Assembly (NCBI GenBank): GCA_947650285.1 | Contig: CANTFL010001466.1 | Span: 124,001-188,000, forward strand | DNA: 64,000 bases | Source of the DNA: Hyaloperonospora brassicae | Lineage: Eukaryota > Oomycota > Peronosporomycetes > Peronosporales > Peronosporaceae | Direction of reading: 5' to 3' | Shown: positions 23,625 to 33,400 of the stretch, one piece after another | How the letters are laid out: each line of letters begins with the position of its first letter | Position numbering within the stretch: position 1 is the first letter of the stretch | Notes under the pieces: generated by a model | Seen by the model: only the letters and a program-made list of their open reading frames with translations | The model's database searches: none | What the model was told of the DNA's origin: nothing | Position numbers and translations under genes: made by a program

Positions 23625-26600
23625 AGCAACCTCAAGAGAATTTGCAAACCTCTTGACGAAAGTTGCTCCAGATACACAATCATTGTGTGTCTCTGCACCT
23701 GGTGATGACGTTTCGCTCATCACCTTGAAGTTGGAAGCGACAAATGACTTGTCGCTTCGTGCCCTAGTAGACTGTGGGGCGTCGAACAACTTTGTTCGTC
23801 GCCAGTCACTAGAGGGTCGTAGGCTCAAGTTCGTTGAGCGCGACATTCCCCTCACAAGGATGACGGTGCGCCTTGCAACAGGCGCATCGATAACCGTTGA
23901 GAAACGTGTAGTAGGAATCCACTACACGTTAGAGGGCGAGCAGTACGATGATGATTTCATCGTACTAGATCTGGATGACAAATTTGATGTCATCCTGGGA
24001 TTACCTTGGCTCAGAAAATACGAGCCAAGGGTGAGCTGGCAGCATCGATCCGTGAAGATGCCTGCTGCTTGTTCATCAGATGGCCATCTGATGAACATCT
24101 TGGAGCGTCCACAAGCGTGTGGATGTTCTGCGAGTGAGTGCGATGGCCTCACTTGCGGTACGGTCGTTAGCACGACTGCACAAGGTCACAGTGTAGTTGA
24201 TCACTACACTGTGGAGCAAGCTCCCGGCGGCTGTACAGAAGTACAGGCTGCGCCGAAGGTCCACCACTCGAATAAGTCGAGTGGACCGGGACATGGATGC
24301 ATGCCTAGCGGGCAGCATCTTAGAAGAAAGAAATCTGTTGCCCCCAAGGGGCAACATGAAAATCCTAGGTCGACTGGAGAGTCGACCGTAGAGGATCGGT
24401 TCCTGACTGTGGTTGCACAGCCACAGTCGGAAGACGTCGAGGGAATAAGTCCCCACGTACTTGAGGAAGGAGTTCCTCAAGAGTTGCTTGCTGAGGGATC
24501 AGGCCCTCAGCAACCTGTGGAAGCAAGATCCCAGGAAGAAACCGAGACGTTGAACGTCTTGGTTAATGACGGATCAAGCGTAGGCGCTTATACGCTTGAT
24601 CTGATTGTGCCTCCGAAGTTGACTTCGGAGATAACTCAGTTGCCAACGCTAGAACCGAAACGGTTCTTGCGTGATCTGCGTAGTGGCAAAGTCAAGCAGA
24701 TCTGCGTACTCGTCACAGAGGACGAGTATGTGACCGACATTCGGTCGGCAACAGTATTTGCTGAGAACGAGCGGGTTCTCAGCAGCTCATCGATGGACGA
24801 AAGTGTCCTCGATGAGAAGACTCGGATTGAGCGATACGCGTCCCAATCCTGGGAGTCACTTCAGGCAAATCCTTTGTATAAGGATTTGATCGAATTCAGG
24901 GATGTGTTCCCTGAATCCGTACCTTGCGAGTTGCCTAAGGACAAAGGCACTCGACACGAGATCGAGCTCAAACCGGGCTCGAAATACTGTGTCATGAAGC
25001 AGTGGCCACTGCCTCGTGAACAAGTGATAGCGATCGACAAGTTCTTTGCCGATCGCTTAGCAGCGGGCCATGTGAGGGAATCAACATCCCCTCACAGCTC
25101 TCCGACCTTCTGTGTGCGAAAGGCCACAGGAGGGTGGCGGATAGTGCACGCATTCAACAAGTTGAATGCTGCAACGGTACCGGCTCAGACGCCGATACCG
25201 AGGAAGGACGTAATCATAGATGGTATGTCAAAGAGTACCATCTTTTCGTCCATGGATCTGATGGATGGATTCTATCAGATCCTGATGCGTGAACGGGACG
25301 TCCCGTTCACAGCAGTGAGTACCCCCAGCGGGATGCTGTGGGAGTGGCTAGTGATGCCACAGGGGCTGAGTAATGCCCCTGCAACATTCAACAGATGTGT
25401 AACAAATCTGTTGAGACCGGTGCGAGACTTCGCACCGAGTTACTTCGACGATGTGTTCGTCCATAGCCGGGCTATGGACGGGAAGACGGACGTTGAAGTT
25501 CACAGAACTCACGTTCGTCAGGTTCTTCAACTTATGCGCAAGCATAAGTTGTACGCCAACCTCAAGAAGTGTATATTCGCGGCTAGCGAAATACCACTTC
25601 TTGGGTGCATCGTGGGGAAACACGGCGTACGCCCTGATCCCGAAAAGATCAAGGCGATCACCGACTGGCCAGTGCCAGTCGATGTCAAGGGACTTCGAAA
25701 GTTCCTTGGTCTTGCGGCGTACTTGCACAAGTACTCGCGCAACTACGCCGAGATGACGGTACATCTTTCTTGCTTGCTCAAGAAAAATGTCAAGTGGTCA
25801 TGGAACGCTGAGTGCCAGCGTTCCTTTGAAGGTATCAAGCAAAGCTTGATGCAATCGCCGATCTTGGCGATTGCAGATCAGGACAGACCATTTCATGTGG
25901 TCTGTGACGCCAGTGATTTCGCAATCGGCTGTGCGTTAATGCAGTTCGATGCAGATGGCGCGGAGCGCGTCATCTGTTATCAATCGCGTCAGCTGCAAGC
26001 AGCTGAGCGTAATTACCCAGTGCATGACAAGGAACTCCTTGCCATGAAATACGCACTGGCTAAATTTCGCGTCTATCTCTTGGGAGATAGACCGTTTGTA
26101 GTCTACACGGACCATGCGTCATTACGCACGGCCGTAAACAGCCCACACCTCTCGCAAAGAATGGCGAGGTGGCTGTCTTTCTTCGCGGAGTATAACTTCT
26201 CCGTGGAGTATAAACCGGGACGACTCAATGTCGTCGCAAATGCTCTTTCGCGCCGGCCCGATTTCGAGCCGGACGCGCAATCCAACAGTGAGGACAAGCC
26301 CACTGTTGCGACACTGTCAGTCAGTGTCCCGTCGTCAAGTTTACTTGACGACGTACGAAAGGCATACGCGGAAGATAAGGATCTTCTGCGATTGATGGAT
26401 CATCTGGTGAATCCATCCAGTAAATCCATGAGGGATTTACCGGCTTTGTACCGATCCTCATCGGATCGGTATAGTACACGCAACGGATTGCTGTACTATA
26501 CTGCTGTTGCCGACGACACGCCTCGTGTCGTCGTACCCGCTCATCATGATTTGCGATTGCGCATCATGTATGAGTGTCACGATGCCCCAACAAGCGGCCA

Positions 26601-27516
26601 TCGTGGTAGAGAAAAGACTTACCTCACGGTAAGTCGCGACTTTTACTGGCCCCGCCAGTATCAGTTTGTTCGCAAGTACATCCGTGCTTGCGAAGTATGT
26701 CAACGGGTGAAGCCTAGTCCTTCATCCCGTGCGCCATTGCAGCCTCTGCCTGTTCCGACAGAGTGCTGGCAGTCCGTTTCAATGGACTTCATCTTCGGGT
26801 TTCCCGAAGACGCTCACAAGAATAATGGTATTCTTGTGTTTGTGGACCGTTTCAGCAAGATGGTCCATCTTGCTGCTGTCCCTGAGTCAGTCAAGGCTCA
26901 AGGTTGTGCTCGTGTCTTTCTAGACACGGTCTTTAGACTCCACGGGTTACCCCGTGAACTCGTATCCGACCGTGACCCTCGGTTCACGGCGGCATTTTGG
27001 CAAACCGTGTTCCGTACTCTCGGAACACGATTGAAGATGTCCACTTCTGACCATCCAGAAACAGATGGTCAGACGGAACGTGCGAACCGTGTCCTCGAAG
27101 AGATTCTTCGAGGATATGTCCACTCGTTTCCGAGTTGGAGCGAATTCCTACCCATGGTGGAATTCGCCATCAATAATTCGGTGCATGCTTCAACACAGCA
27201 CACACCGTTTTACGTGAATGGCCTACGCCATCCACGAGTGCCCACCCTTATAGAGTGTGACTCTTGGATAAGGGGGGAGGGACTCGCTCGAGCAAAAACC
27301 GTTTTGGCTCTTGCTCATCACGTGTCGACGCAAACGTCGTCACGTATGATGCCGATGTCGATCAAGTCGACATCGATGAAGAAGATCATCTCAATAATAG
27401 CGAAGACGCTATTATTGATTCGGATGATGATGACGATGCTGGTATATTCAGCATCGTCAACGATTATGCCAGCGAGGAAGAAGACAACCTCGCTGAAGAA
27501 GAGAGCAATCTCTTAG
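23581..27516 (+). CDS. Element 1 Pol (PR-RT-RNase H-integrase core)
   Basis: Long frame in -1 relative to gag; no ATG near its start, consistent with Gag-Pol fusion. Aspartic protease DCGASNNFVRR near 23770. Reverse transcriptase with MPQGLSNAPATF and catalytic YFDD (25441-25452). RNase H with VVCDASDFAIG and VVYTDHASL near 25900-26110. Integrase with zinc-binding HHCC region (HRGREKTYL... CEVCQR) and D,D,E core: SVSMDFIFG, SDRDPRF, GQTERANRVLEE. The long PR-RT spacer is low-complexity. At about 27265-27290 the conserved integrase reading moves to the next -1 frame, and this frame runs out at 27516. Function: polyprotein for reverse transcription and integration. Confidence 0.93.
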   Translation, partial: KKWSGSVGAERPTDPATSREFANLLTKVAPDTQSLCVSAPGDDVSLITLKLEATNDLSLRALVDCGASNNFVRRQSLEGRRLKFVERDIPLTRMTVRLATGASITVEKRVVGIHYTLEGEQYDDDFIVLDLDDKFDVILGLPWLRKYEPRVSWQHRSVKMPAACSSDGHLMNILERPQACGCSASECDGLTCGTVVSTTAQGHSVVDHYTVEQAPGGCTEVQAAPKVHHSNKSSGPGHGCMPSGQHLRRKKSVAPKGQHENPRSTGESTVEDRFLTVVAQPQSEDVEGISPHVLEEGVPQELLAEGSGPQQPVEARSQEETETLNVLVNDGSSVGAYTLDLIVPPKLTSEITQLPTLEPKRFLRDLRSGKVKQICVLVTEDEYVTDIRSATVFAENERVLSSSSMDESVLDEKTRIERYASQSWESLQANPLYKDLIEFRDVFPESVPCELPKDKGTRHEIELKPGSKYCVMKQWPLPREQVIAIDKFFADRLAAGHVRESTSPHSSPTFCVRKATGGWRIVHAFNKLNAATVPAQTPIPRKDVIIDGMSKSTIFSSMDLMDGFYQILMRERDVPFTAVSTPSGMLWEWLVMPQGLSNAPATFNRCVTNLLRPVRDFAPSYFDDVFVHSRAMDGKTDVEVHRTHVRQVLQLMRKHKLYANLKKCIFAASEIPLLGCIVGKHGVRPDPEKIKAITDWPVPVDVKGLRKFLGLAAYLHKYSRNYAEMTVHLSCLLKKNVKWSWNAECQRSFEGIKQSLMQSPILAIADQDRPFHVVCDASDFAIGCALMQFDADGAERVICYQSRQLQAAERNYPVHDKELLAMKYALAKFRVYLLGDRPFVVYTDHASLRTAVNSPHLSQRMARWLSFFAEYNFSVEYKPGRLNVVANALSRRPDFEPDAQSNSEDKPTVATLSVSVPSSSLLDDVRKAYAEDKDLLRLMDHLVNPSSKSMRDLPALYRSSSDRYSTRNGLLYYTAVADDTPRVVVPAHHDLRLRIMYECHDAPTSGHRGREKTYLTVSRDFYWPRQYQFVRKYIRACEVCQRVKPSPSSRAPLQPLPVPTECWQSVSMDFIFGFPEDAHKNNGILVFVDRFSKMVHLAAVPESVKAQGCARVFLDTVFRLHGLPRELVSDRDPRFTAAFWQTVFRTLGTRLKMSTSDHPETDGQTERANRVLEEILRGYVHSFPSWSEFLPMVEFAINNSVHASTQHTPFYVNGLRHPRVPTLIECDSWIRGEGLARAKTVLALAHHVSTQTSSRMMPMSIKSTSMKKIISIIAKTLLLIRMMMTMLVYSASSTIMPARKKTTSLKKRAIS

Positions 27517-28496
27517 CAGTGCGCACGAAGCGCACTGCTAGACAAAACAAAGAGTCAGCAGAGAACTTCCTGCTGACTCGAGAAGCGGTAGTCCGTTTCG
27601 TTCAGGACTCCATCGCAAATGCGGTGGACCGTCAGAAACGGAACGCAGACAAGAATGGAAGAGCAAATGTTCTTTCATTTAAGGTTAATGACCTAGTACT
27701 ACTTTCAACGGTAAACCTACCTGGACATGCAGTCACTAGTGTCGGCAGTAGTAAACTACTGCCGAAATACATTGGGCCATTTCGAGTGTTGCATCGCAAG
27801 GGCAATGCATACACACTCGAATTGCCACGTAGGATGCGCACGCATCCTACGTTTTACGTGGGGAGGCTTAGGTCGTACTGTCAGTACGAGCCTTCTTCTT
27901 CCGATGAAGATAGCCCCCACGTTCAAGAACATCCATCAAGTTCTTGCGTTCGCGCTCCAGACGATCCATCTGGTCGCGCAGATATGATACCTCGGTATTC
28001 AACCGAGTTATCTCTCCGCGAGCTGTCGCCAGCTCGCCGAAAAGGGAGCGGACATCCCGCTCGACCTGAAGCTGCGCCGTGGCATAATCGGCGCGATCCC
28101 TCGCCCGATCAGCCTCGTGACCCTTGCGGTTCTTCCGCACGGTGTCAATCAAAGCGTAGCGTCGGTCGCGCTCATGCTTCAGGTCATCGCGCAATTCATC
28201 GATTGCGCGATCCATCTCGTAAGGGTCGAGATGGTGGGCCTGGGGTTCTGGAGGAGGTCTTTCCTCCTCCACCACATCCTTTGGTGGATGCTCACGGTGA
28301 TCAACGCTTTCTAGTGGAGCGTATCTTGAATCACCGTGACGATTCAGGATCAAGGACGAGCTACCTCGTCCAGTGGCGGGGGTATCCACCCTCTTGGAAC
28401 AGCTGGGAGCCCCGCTCTCAGCTGTTGATGGATGTTGAAGGTCTCGTCCGCCAGTATGACGAGACCCATCCGATGAGTCCTGTGGCCCATCGGTAA
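27264..28496 (+). CDS. Element 1 integrase C-terminal part with chromodomain (frameshifted from Pol)
   Basis: Continues integrase one frame (-1) away from Pol; the break is at the run ATAAGGGGGGAGGG (27268-27281). First an unusual Asp/Glu-rich insert (DSDDDDDAG..., about residues 25-90), then helical [16 protein letters not shown], the GPY/F module ([21 protein letters not shown], about 27765-27830), a Pro/Arg/Ser-rich linker (about residues 209-334), and a chromodomain (about 335-402: [29 protein letters not shown]). Chromodomains guide integration to marked chromatin. Probably a one-base loss in the G run, less likely a second recoding site. The linker and chromodomain overlap the antisense gene. 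Confidence 0.85.
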   Translation: MDKGGGTRSSKNRFGSCSSRVDANVVTYDADVDQVDIDEEDHLNNSEDAIIDSDDDDDAGIFSIVNDYASEEEDNLAEEESNLLAVRTKRTARQNKESAENFLLTREAVVRFVQDSIANAVDRQKRNADKNGRANVLSFKVNDLVLLSTVNLPGHAVTSVGSSKLLPKYIGPFRVLHRKGNAYTLELPRRMRTHPTFYVGRLRSYCQYEPSSSDEDSPHVQEHPSSSCVRAPDDPSGRADMIPRYSTELSLRELSPARRKGSGHPARPEAAPWHNRRDPSPDQPRDPCGSSARCQSKRSVGRAHASGHRAIHRLRDPSRKGRDGGPGVLEEVFPPPPHPLVDAHGDQRFLVERILNHRDDSGSRTSYLVQWRGYPPSWNSWEPRSQLLMDVEGLVRQYDETHPMSPVAHR

Positions 28497-29478
28497 ACAC
28501 GCGCCCTAGGCGCTTGTAGACGGATTGCAAGTTTGCAATCGCGTCACGCATCTCAGCCGAGATGTGTGCCCTCCCCCAGGGCGAATTTAGGGAGTACACA
28601 TCCCTATGTGCACGCTGCGAGTTGTCAACACAACTCGCACAAGGGTCTCCCCATGTGAGGCAAGGAATGCCTGCCTCACTAGATAAACAATGCAACCGGT
28701 ACCTAGCACCGGTTGGCGTTCGCCGTTCGAACCTGAGGCGTGTTGCCTCAAGTTTCTTGAGCCACCCTTCTCGTCCAAAATTCTTGACGTTTTGGACGAA
28801 CGCGTTCCACGCAGCCAAAAGCGATGTTTTGTCACGCTTTTGGTTGCTGTTGTACCATCGATGTCTGAGGAAGACATCGAGATAAAAGTCTTCTTCAGCG
28901 CGAAAGTTCTTCGCGCTGGAACTCAAGCCGTGAAGCTCGGTTGCATCGAATAAGGGTATTCGATGGTGCTGGCCTGTCTCGTGAGACAGGCTATTGATGA
29001 GTTGTTCGGGCAAACGCCACGGCTTCAACTCATCACGCATTACAGTGGTACCTCTGTCGGTACCACGGCTCCCAGATTGACGACGGCTCACGCCATCGTC
29101 ATCACGCTCGTGCGAAGAGGCACGTGCCGGCGGTGGTAAGGAGTAATAATCCTCACCACCCTGATCATCATCATCATCACTGCCGAACAGACTGTGATGC
29201 AAATCACGAGTCCGTTCGTTCGGCAGTGGTCTTGGCGAATACTGAGGCGTCGCCGGTGAGCGAGACACCTCTGGAGCATTGCCCGAGTCAGACACGTCTG
29301 ACTCGCCAGAGTAGATGACCTCCACATCGGGGTCATCTTGCGCACGCGGCGTGATACCGCGTGCACCTGCAGCACCTGTTGCTGCAGGCGAAGAAGGGGC
29401 GGCAGACGACGAAGCGTCTGCCGCAGAGGCTTGCACAGCACCAGGCTGTGTGGGTCTTGAGTCACCTCGCATAGACAT
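27868..29478 (-). CDS. Antisense 536-residue protein of element 1, C-terminal coiled coil
   Basis: Uninterrupted minus-strand frame from ATG 29478 ([13 protein letters not shown]) to 27868, starting 130 bp before the 3' LTR. Regions: Ala/Ser/Asp-rich N-terminus (1-150); a Trp/aromatic-containing central domain (about 155-330: [40 protein letters not shown]); a Pro/His/Arg-rich linker (about 336-410) lying opposite the sense chromodomain; a charged coiled coil (about 414-529: [40 protein letters not shown]); a basic tail KKKARTD. No family recognised. Antisense genes at this place are known in some plant Ty3/gypsy lineages (Tat/Athila). Overlap with the chromodomain frame is 629 bp. Likely transcribed from or near the 3' LTR, which is inference. 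Confidence 0.65.
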   Translation of the reverse strand: MSMRGDSRPTQPGAVQASAADASSSAAPSSPAATGAAGARGITPRAQDDPDVEVIYSGESDVSDSGNAPEVSRSPATPQYSPRPLPNERTRDLHHSLFGSDDDDDQGGEDYYSLPPPARASSHERDDDGVSRRQSGSRGTDRGTTVMRDELKPWRLPEQLINSLSHETGQHHRIPLFDATELHGLSSSAKNFRAEEDFYLDVFLRHRWYNSNQKRDKTSLLAAWNAFVQNVKNFGREGWLKKLEATRLRFERRTPTGARYRLHCLSSEAGIPCLTWGDPCASCVDNSQRAHRDVYSLNSPWGRAHISAEMRDAIANLQSVYKRLGRVFTDGPQDSSDGSRHTGGRDLQHPSTAESGAPSCSKRVDTPATGRGSSSLILNRHGDSRYAPLESVDHREHPPKDVVEEERPPPEPQAHHLDPYEMDRAIDELRDDLKHERDRRYALIDTVRKNRKGHEADRARDRADYATAQLQVERDVRSLFGELATARGEITRLNTEVSYLRDQMDRLERERKNLMDVLERGGYLHRKKKARTDSTT

Positions 29479-29596
29479 GTTAACTATGCGAGGTCAAGCG
29501 GAAAGTGAATGGAATAGACCAAACAAGTGCTCCCTGTCCCAATGGTGGCCAACGGGTGGCCTCCATATTTCGATAGTCACACGGTGACTATCAGTT

Positions 29597-29604
29597 AAGG
29601 GGGG
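29597..29604 (+). other. Element 1 polypurine tract
   Basis: AAGGGGGG followed by TGA directly before the 3' LTR start at 29608; primer for plus-strand DNA synthesis in LTR elements. Confidence 0.8.
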
Positions 29605-29607
29605 TGA

Positions 29608-29997
29608 TGTAACGGGGCAGCCCGTTACATGAAATTGTCACTTTAAGGAAAGTGACAATAAAGAATATAAAGATGGATATTCTTTAAACAATATCACCAA
29701 AGTGGTGATATTGAAGGGTCGACCAAAGGGTCTGTTCATTGGTTGATATCGTGATGATATCAATCCACCAATCGCCGCAAGACGCGCGCAATGAGTAGTG
29801 ACGAGACGTCACCATACATGCAGTTATATTAGTATAATTGAATTAAGTCAAACGAAGAGACAGTAGTTTAAAGACTTAATTTATTAATATAACAGTTCTA
29901 CTTTTACCCTACCTACGCTTCCTCGCTCGCCACGTGTACGTCCGTCGGGGCACCCAAATCCCTTGCGTTAAGTTACGCAAGGGTGTGCCCCGTTACA
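29608..29997 (+). repeat. Element 1, 3' LTR
   Basis: 390 bp, differs from the 5' LTR by three substitutions and two 1-bp insertions (e.g. GAAATTGTCACTTTAAGG against GATATTGTCACTTAAGG). Ends CCCCGTTACA. Confidence 0.97.
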
Positions 29998-30501
29998 GAC
30001 ATGCCCCGATGAAAAGTTACTTCGACTTGGTGTAAGGCGACGTAAGGATATGGAACTAGCTCTGGTGGGTTGTTACCTAGCAGGACCTTCCTCTTGCCGA
30101 GCGTACTTGGCACGGTCCTTACCAGGCTATCGGGTTTCACGTAGACATACCTCTTCACTTCAAGCAATCTCCACGGACATCCAATGCTTCCGCACATCTG
30201 TGCTGAACCAATATGGTGGTTGAGCCGCAACAAAGTTTTCGGCTGCATCTATCTCGTATTTTTGTCATTCAGTCGCTTGCGGATCTCACACGTACGGGCG
30301 AGGATTGGCCTTCAGAACACTACTTGTTCCATCTTTACCTTGACTGCACACTTGCATCTGTGATGCCTTGAAAACAATATCAATGGCTGCTAGTTCTTCA
30401 CAAAGAAGCCTCACAAATTGCTGTTCAACTCGGGGTAGCCGACCTCTTTCTGCGGCCTTCTGGCGTTGCACCACGCTCTCTTCCACATCTGAAGTATGCA
30501 C
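29998..30501 (-). pseudogene. Gene fragment beginning at the right LTR of element 1
   Basis: Minus-strand open pieces with coding-like content: 30501-30286 (GTG-opened; RGRLPRVEQQFVRLLCEELA) and 30248 down to the LTR (YVYVKPDSLVRTVPSTLGKR, then a stretch ending HRGMS at 29998), in different frames with a donor-like GTATGT near 30155. No family recognised. May be the other half of a gene split by element 1. Confidence 0.3.
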
Positions 30502-31400
30502 ATTTAGGTCATATTTGATTTGTCCGAGCTATCCTTAAGTCCGCACGGCTCGGCGTGGTATGGACTTCACCGAAGCCGACGCAACCCTATTTTCTGATGG
30601 TTCAATCATACCTTGTTGGCGACAACCAGATCAGGGCGTTCATGACGTTCACGAGGTATCGGCGACGTATCTTGCTTCCACAATCCAAGGACCTTCGATT
30701 TCTACTTGCGTTCCGTCTTCTTTCAGCTCGCTCCAGGTTTTAGTATTTACAGGATTCCACTCCTAGTGTGCAGCATTGCGTGCGCCTAGGATGTCAATAC
30801 ACAGAGAATGAACGTAACCAGTCCTTAGAGTACGATTTCACTGCACACTTGTGGCTGTGTCTTGACCGGCTCATTATGCTGTTATATCCTGTGCGGGCTT
30901 CTGGGCTAGTCGTCGTCTTGGCACACAAGCGGTGCTTGAGGGAAACTTGAGTGTCTGAAGCGGAGGTGGTTCGTGAGGTCTGGCATACGGTTCGAATAGT
31001 AATTCTCCGCTTCATTTGGTGGGACCGTAACCGCTGTCTATATGACAATCATCGCTCCACGCCCGCCTGTACTGCCCTAATGACTACATTAGTCTCATGC
31101 GCGCACTACCACTAAGTCCCTTGTCACAAGTATGATGCTGACCAGCGCTAATTTTTTCACGATTACCTGACGACGATGTCAAGCGACTAGCTTTCAACAA
31201 TTTTTGACGAGAAATACTGCTGCGATTGCCATCTGGCACAGCGGGGGAGGCTGTATAAAGTTGAGCTCATTGGTGGTGATTGCAGATCATGCCCATCTCA
31301 ACTAACAACGGCTCCAGACAAAGAGTTTGATTCCACACAAATTGATCATTACATCACTCTTGCCCGTATCGATGCATCATACGACGACTAAAGATGAACC
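30502..31400. other. Intergenic, nothing recognised
   Basis: Only short overlapping open frames without motifs on either strand. Confidence 0.4.
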
Positions 31401-31865
31401 TTTATATTCCTGTCTGGGTCATGATTCCATGGGTGATGCCGTTTTCGCGCACGACCATCGTGCCCTTGTATTTCAGCATCGTAGTATCGTGCCCGTGCCT
31501 GGAGATCTTCAGCGCATCTAAGAGGTATATACTTTTTTTATGAGGATCACGCGCGCGCCACGCCATCTGCGCGACTACCGTCGGCTCGGCTCTATCCATT
31601 TATGCCTATCTTTCTTAATCGCGCACTTGCATATGTGGCATCCGTAGTAGGGACATCTCGGTGAATAAAACAAAAGTTGAGCGTTTTTCAACCCGCCGAC
31701 ACGTCCATGATCATTAACGATAATGCTCTGAAGGAACACTTTTGCCCGATGTACCATCATCGCTGCCTTTCTTTCCAGCCCTCCTATCAGCTTAAGCGCC
31801 ATCTGTAGCACGTGCAAGTCACAATAAATCTTGGGACTCTTAGCTATCAGCTGCATACGAGGCAT
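31401..31865 (-). pseudogene. Unrecognised open frames, possible gene remnant
   Basis: Two minus-strand frames, 31865-31575 (ATG; KAAMMVHRAKVFLQSIIVND) and 31599-31402 (SIYLLDALKISRHGHDTTML), overlap by a frame change and look more coding-like than the surroundings. No motif identified. Confidence 0.25.
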
Positions 31866-32030
31866 GTCCCTGGCATTTTATATAGCGCGCCACACCGCGC
31901 GGTTGAGGTCTCTCTCCGCATATCAGTCGTATACCTTTATCAGGTCAGCGTATTTATCCAATGCTTTGACGCCGTTTCCCTACGAGATCTCGTCCATCCA
32001 CTGGACCAGGTATTATATAAAGAAGCCTTG

Positions 32031-32558
32031 TGTAACGGGGTTACACGTCGACTGGTAGTCGACAATAGGTGTGGTACACACGAGGGATGGGATCTCCTTT
32101 AAAGTGATATAAGAACACAGTATCAATGGTTGAAGACTGATGTCTGTCAACCATTGATTACGAGATCTTTGAGAGGTTTATTGAGGACATTAGTGAGTAG
32201 GTTAATTACGTTGTTCATAGGTGTTCTTTTAGGTTAAAAGAAGATATAAAATTCAGTTCCCATTTTGATCCAAAAGACACGTGCCTCTTTGAGGCGTCTT
32301 TTGATCGCTGAGGAGATAGAAAAGCCTTGTTAAGGCAGATACTCCTTGTGCACTCTGTGCGTTTGATTCTTTGAATCGTTTGGCCCCCCTGGAACAGGGA
32401 CCGTAAGCTCTCTGAGCTTGTTAACTCTTTAATCGGGTTCTTTGATCCAAACCTTAGCTCTCGGAGCTGTTGACTCTTTGAGTCGGCTTCGTAGAACCAT
32501 GTTGCTCATCGAGCGTAAAGTCTTGCTCTGACTTACGGAGCTGTGTAGCTCCACTACA
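32031..32558 (+). repeat. Solo LTR of the element 2 family
   Basis: Begins TGTAACGGGGTTACACGTCGAC and ends TGTAGCTCCACTACA; matches the reverse complement of the element 2 LTRs along its length (e.g. AAGACACGTGCCTCTTTGAGG, TTGACTCTTTGAGTCGG). Flanked by CCTTG (32026-32030) and CTTTG (32559-32563), a target duplication with one mismatch. No internal region attached, so it formed by LTR-LTR recombination. Confidence 0.88.
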
Positions 32559-32960
32559 CTTTGCCCACAGCACTTTAAAATTCGGTTGACTACATCTTTC
32601 GATACGTCTTCTTCTTCCTCTTAGTCGCCTGGAATGTTCTCACTCGCCGCATCCGTCTTCGCTTCTATATCAAGTCGTCTTTCTCCTCTGTCGCACAAGA
32701 AGCTTTGCCCAAGCCGGATGCAACCATCGTTTCGGCTTCCCCCTGCGCTCCTGCAACTATCACCGACCCCGGGTCAGCAGGCACCAACATAAGAGGCTCA
32801 TGTGGTGATCTAGGATTTCGAGATCGAGCTGCAACATCACACGGAGCAACATCCACGAGGAACTAGAACGAGCCCATGCCCTGATTCGCAACATCACATT
32901 TGCTGGGATCCCTAAATAAAGAAAAAGTTTGTCCAGTAGCATAGCAAGTTGTGCGCCGCA
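32559..32960. other. Spacer between two solo LTRs
   Basis: About 400 bp with no recognised gene; contains target copies for both flanking LTR insertions. Confidence 0.5.
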
Positions 32961-33400
32961 TGTAAGGGGGTAGCCCGTTTCATGACATTGTCATGAAGAA
33001 GAAAATGACAATAAAGAATATTACGTTGAATATTTTTTCAACAATTTTACTAAGCATAGTGATATTGTTGAGATGACCGAAGGGTCTACTCATTGGTTGA
33101 TATCGTGATGATATAAACCACCAATCGCTGCTAGACGCGCGCAATGGGCGGTGAGTATATATCATCATACGTTAAGTTATATCAATATGATTAAGTCAGG
33201 ACGAACAGTGACACAAGATTGATAGGACTTAATTGTATTAAATAACAGTTTTACTTTTACCAGAGACTAGAGTGTGAACTTAGTCGCTTACCTTCCTCTG
33301 TGTTGGTGCAACACTTAGCAGGGCACCGACCTTCAGTGTTGTCAGTGTAAGTAAGCTCCGTACTGGTCAGCCAGTACGTTGTCACCAGTGCCCCGTTGCA
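32961..33400 (+). repeat. Solo LTR related to element 1
   Basis: Starts TGTAAGGGGGTAGCCCGTTTCA, ends CCCCGTTGCA, 440 bp. Shares with the element 1 LTR the ATTGTCAtgaagaagaaaatgacaataaagaatat arrangement and the core TTGGTTGATATCGTGATGAT followed by ccaccaatcgctgctag. Exact 5-bp target duplication CCGCA (32956-32960 and 33401-33405). Confidence 0.92.

Larger units (their letters stand above)
22016..29997 (+). mobile_element. Ty3/gypsy chromodomain LTR retrotransposon (element 1)
   Basis: Two LTRs of 388 and 390 bp (three substitutions and two 1-bp indels apart, about 99% alike), TG...CA ends, initiator-tRNA primer site, gag, pol in the order PR-RT-RNase H-IN, C-terminal chromodomain, polypurine tract, and an antisense gene before the 3' LTR. 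Domain order and chromodomain place it in the chromovirus branch of Ty3/gypsy. High LTR identity means recent insertion. No 5-bp target duplication is seen (left flank TAAGG, right flank GACAT), so the flanks may have been exchanged by recombination. Confidence 0.97.
22016..29997. other. Element-wide tiling by short inverted repeats (hairpins)
   Basis: Near-perfect palindromes with short loops follow each other through LTRs, gag, pol and the antisense gene. Examples with stem lengths: 22441-22462 (10), 22527-22550 (9), 22618-22640 (10), 22681-22706 (10), 22716-22737 (8), 22738-22761 (9), 22823-22840 (7), 22898-22922 (9); in pol 26911-26928 (7), 27006-27029 (9), 27046-27073 (10), 27092-27114 (9), 27140-27167 (9). 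By hand estimate a random sequence would give about one stem of 8 bp or more with loop up to 12 per 5 kb. Host genes in the window do not show this. Confidence 0.9.

Noticed and set aside
23922..26703. Minus-strand open frames inside pol of element 1 (e.g. 24480-24076, 25764-25348)
   Set aside because: Shadows of a clearly coding plus strand; unlike the 27868-29478 frame they are short and have no architecture of their own.
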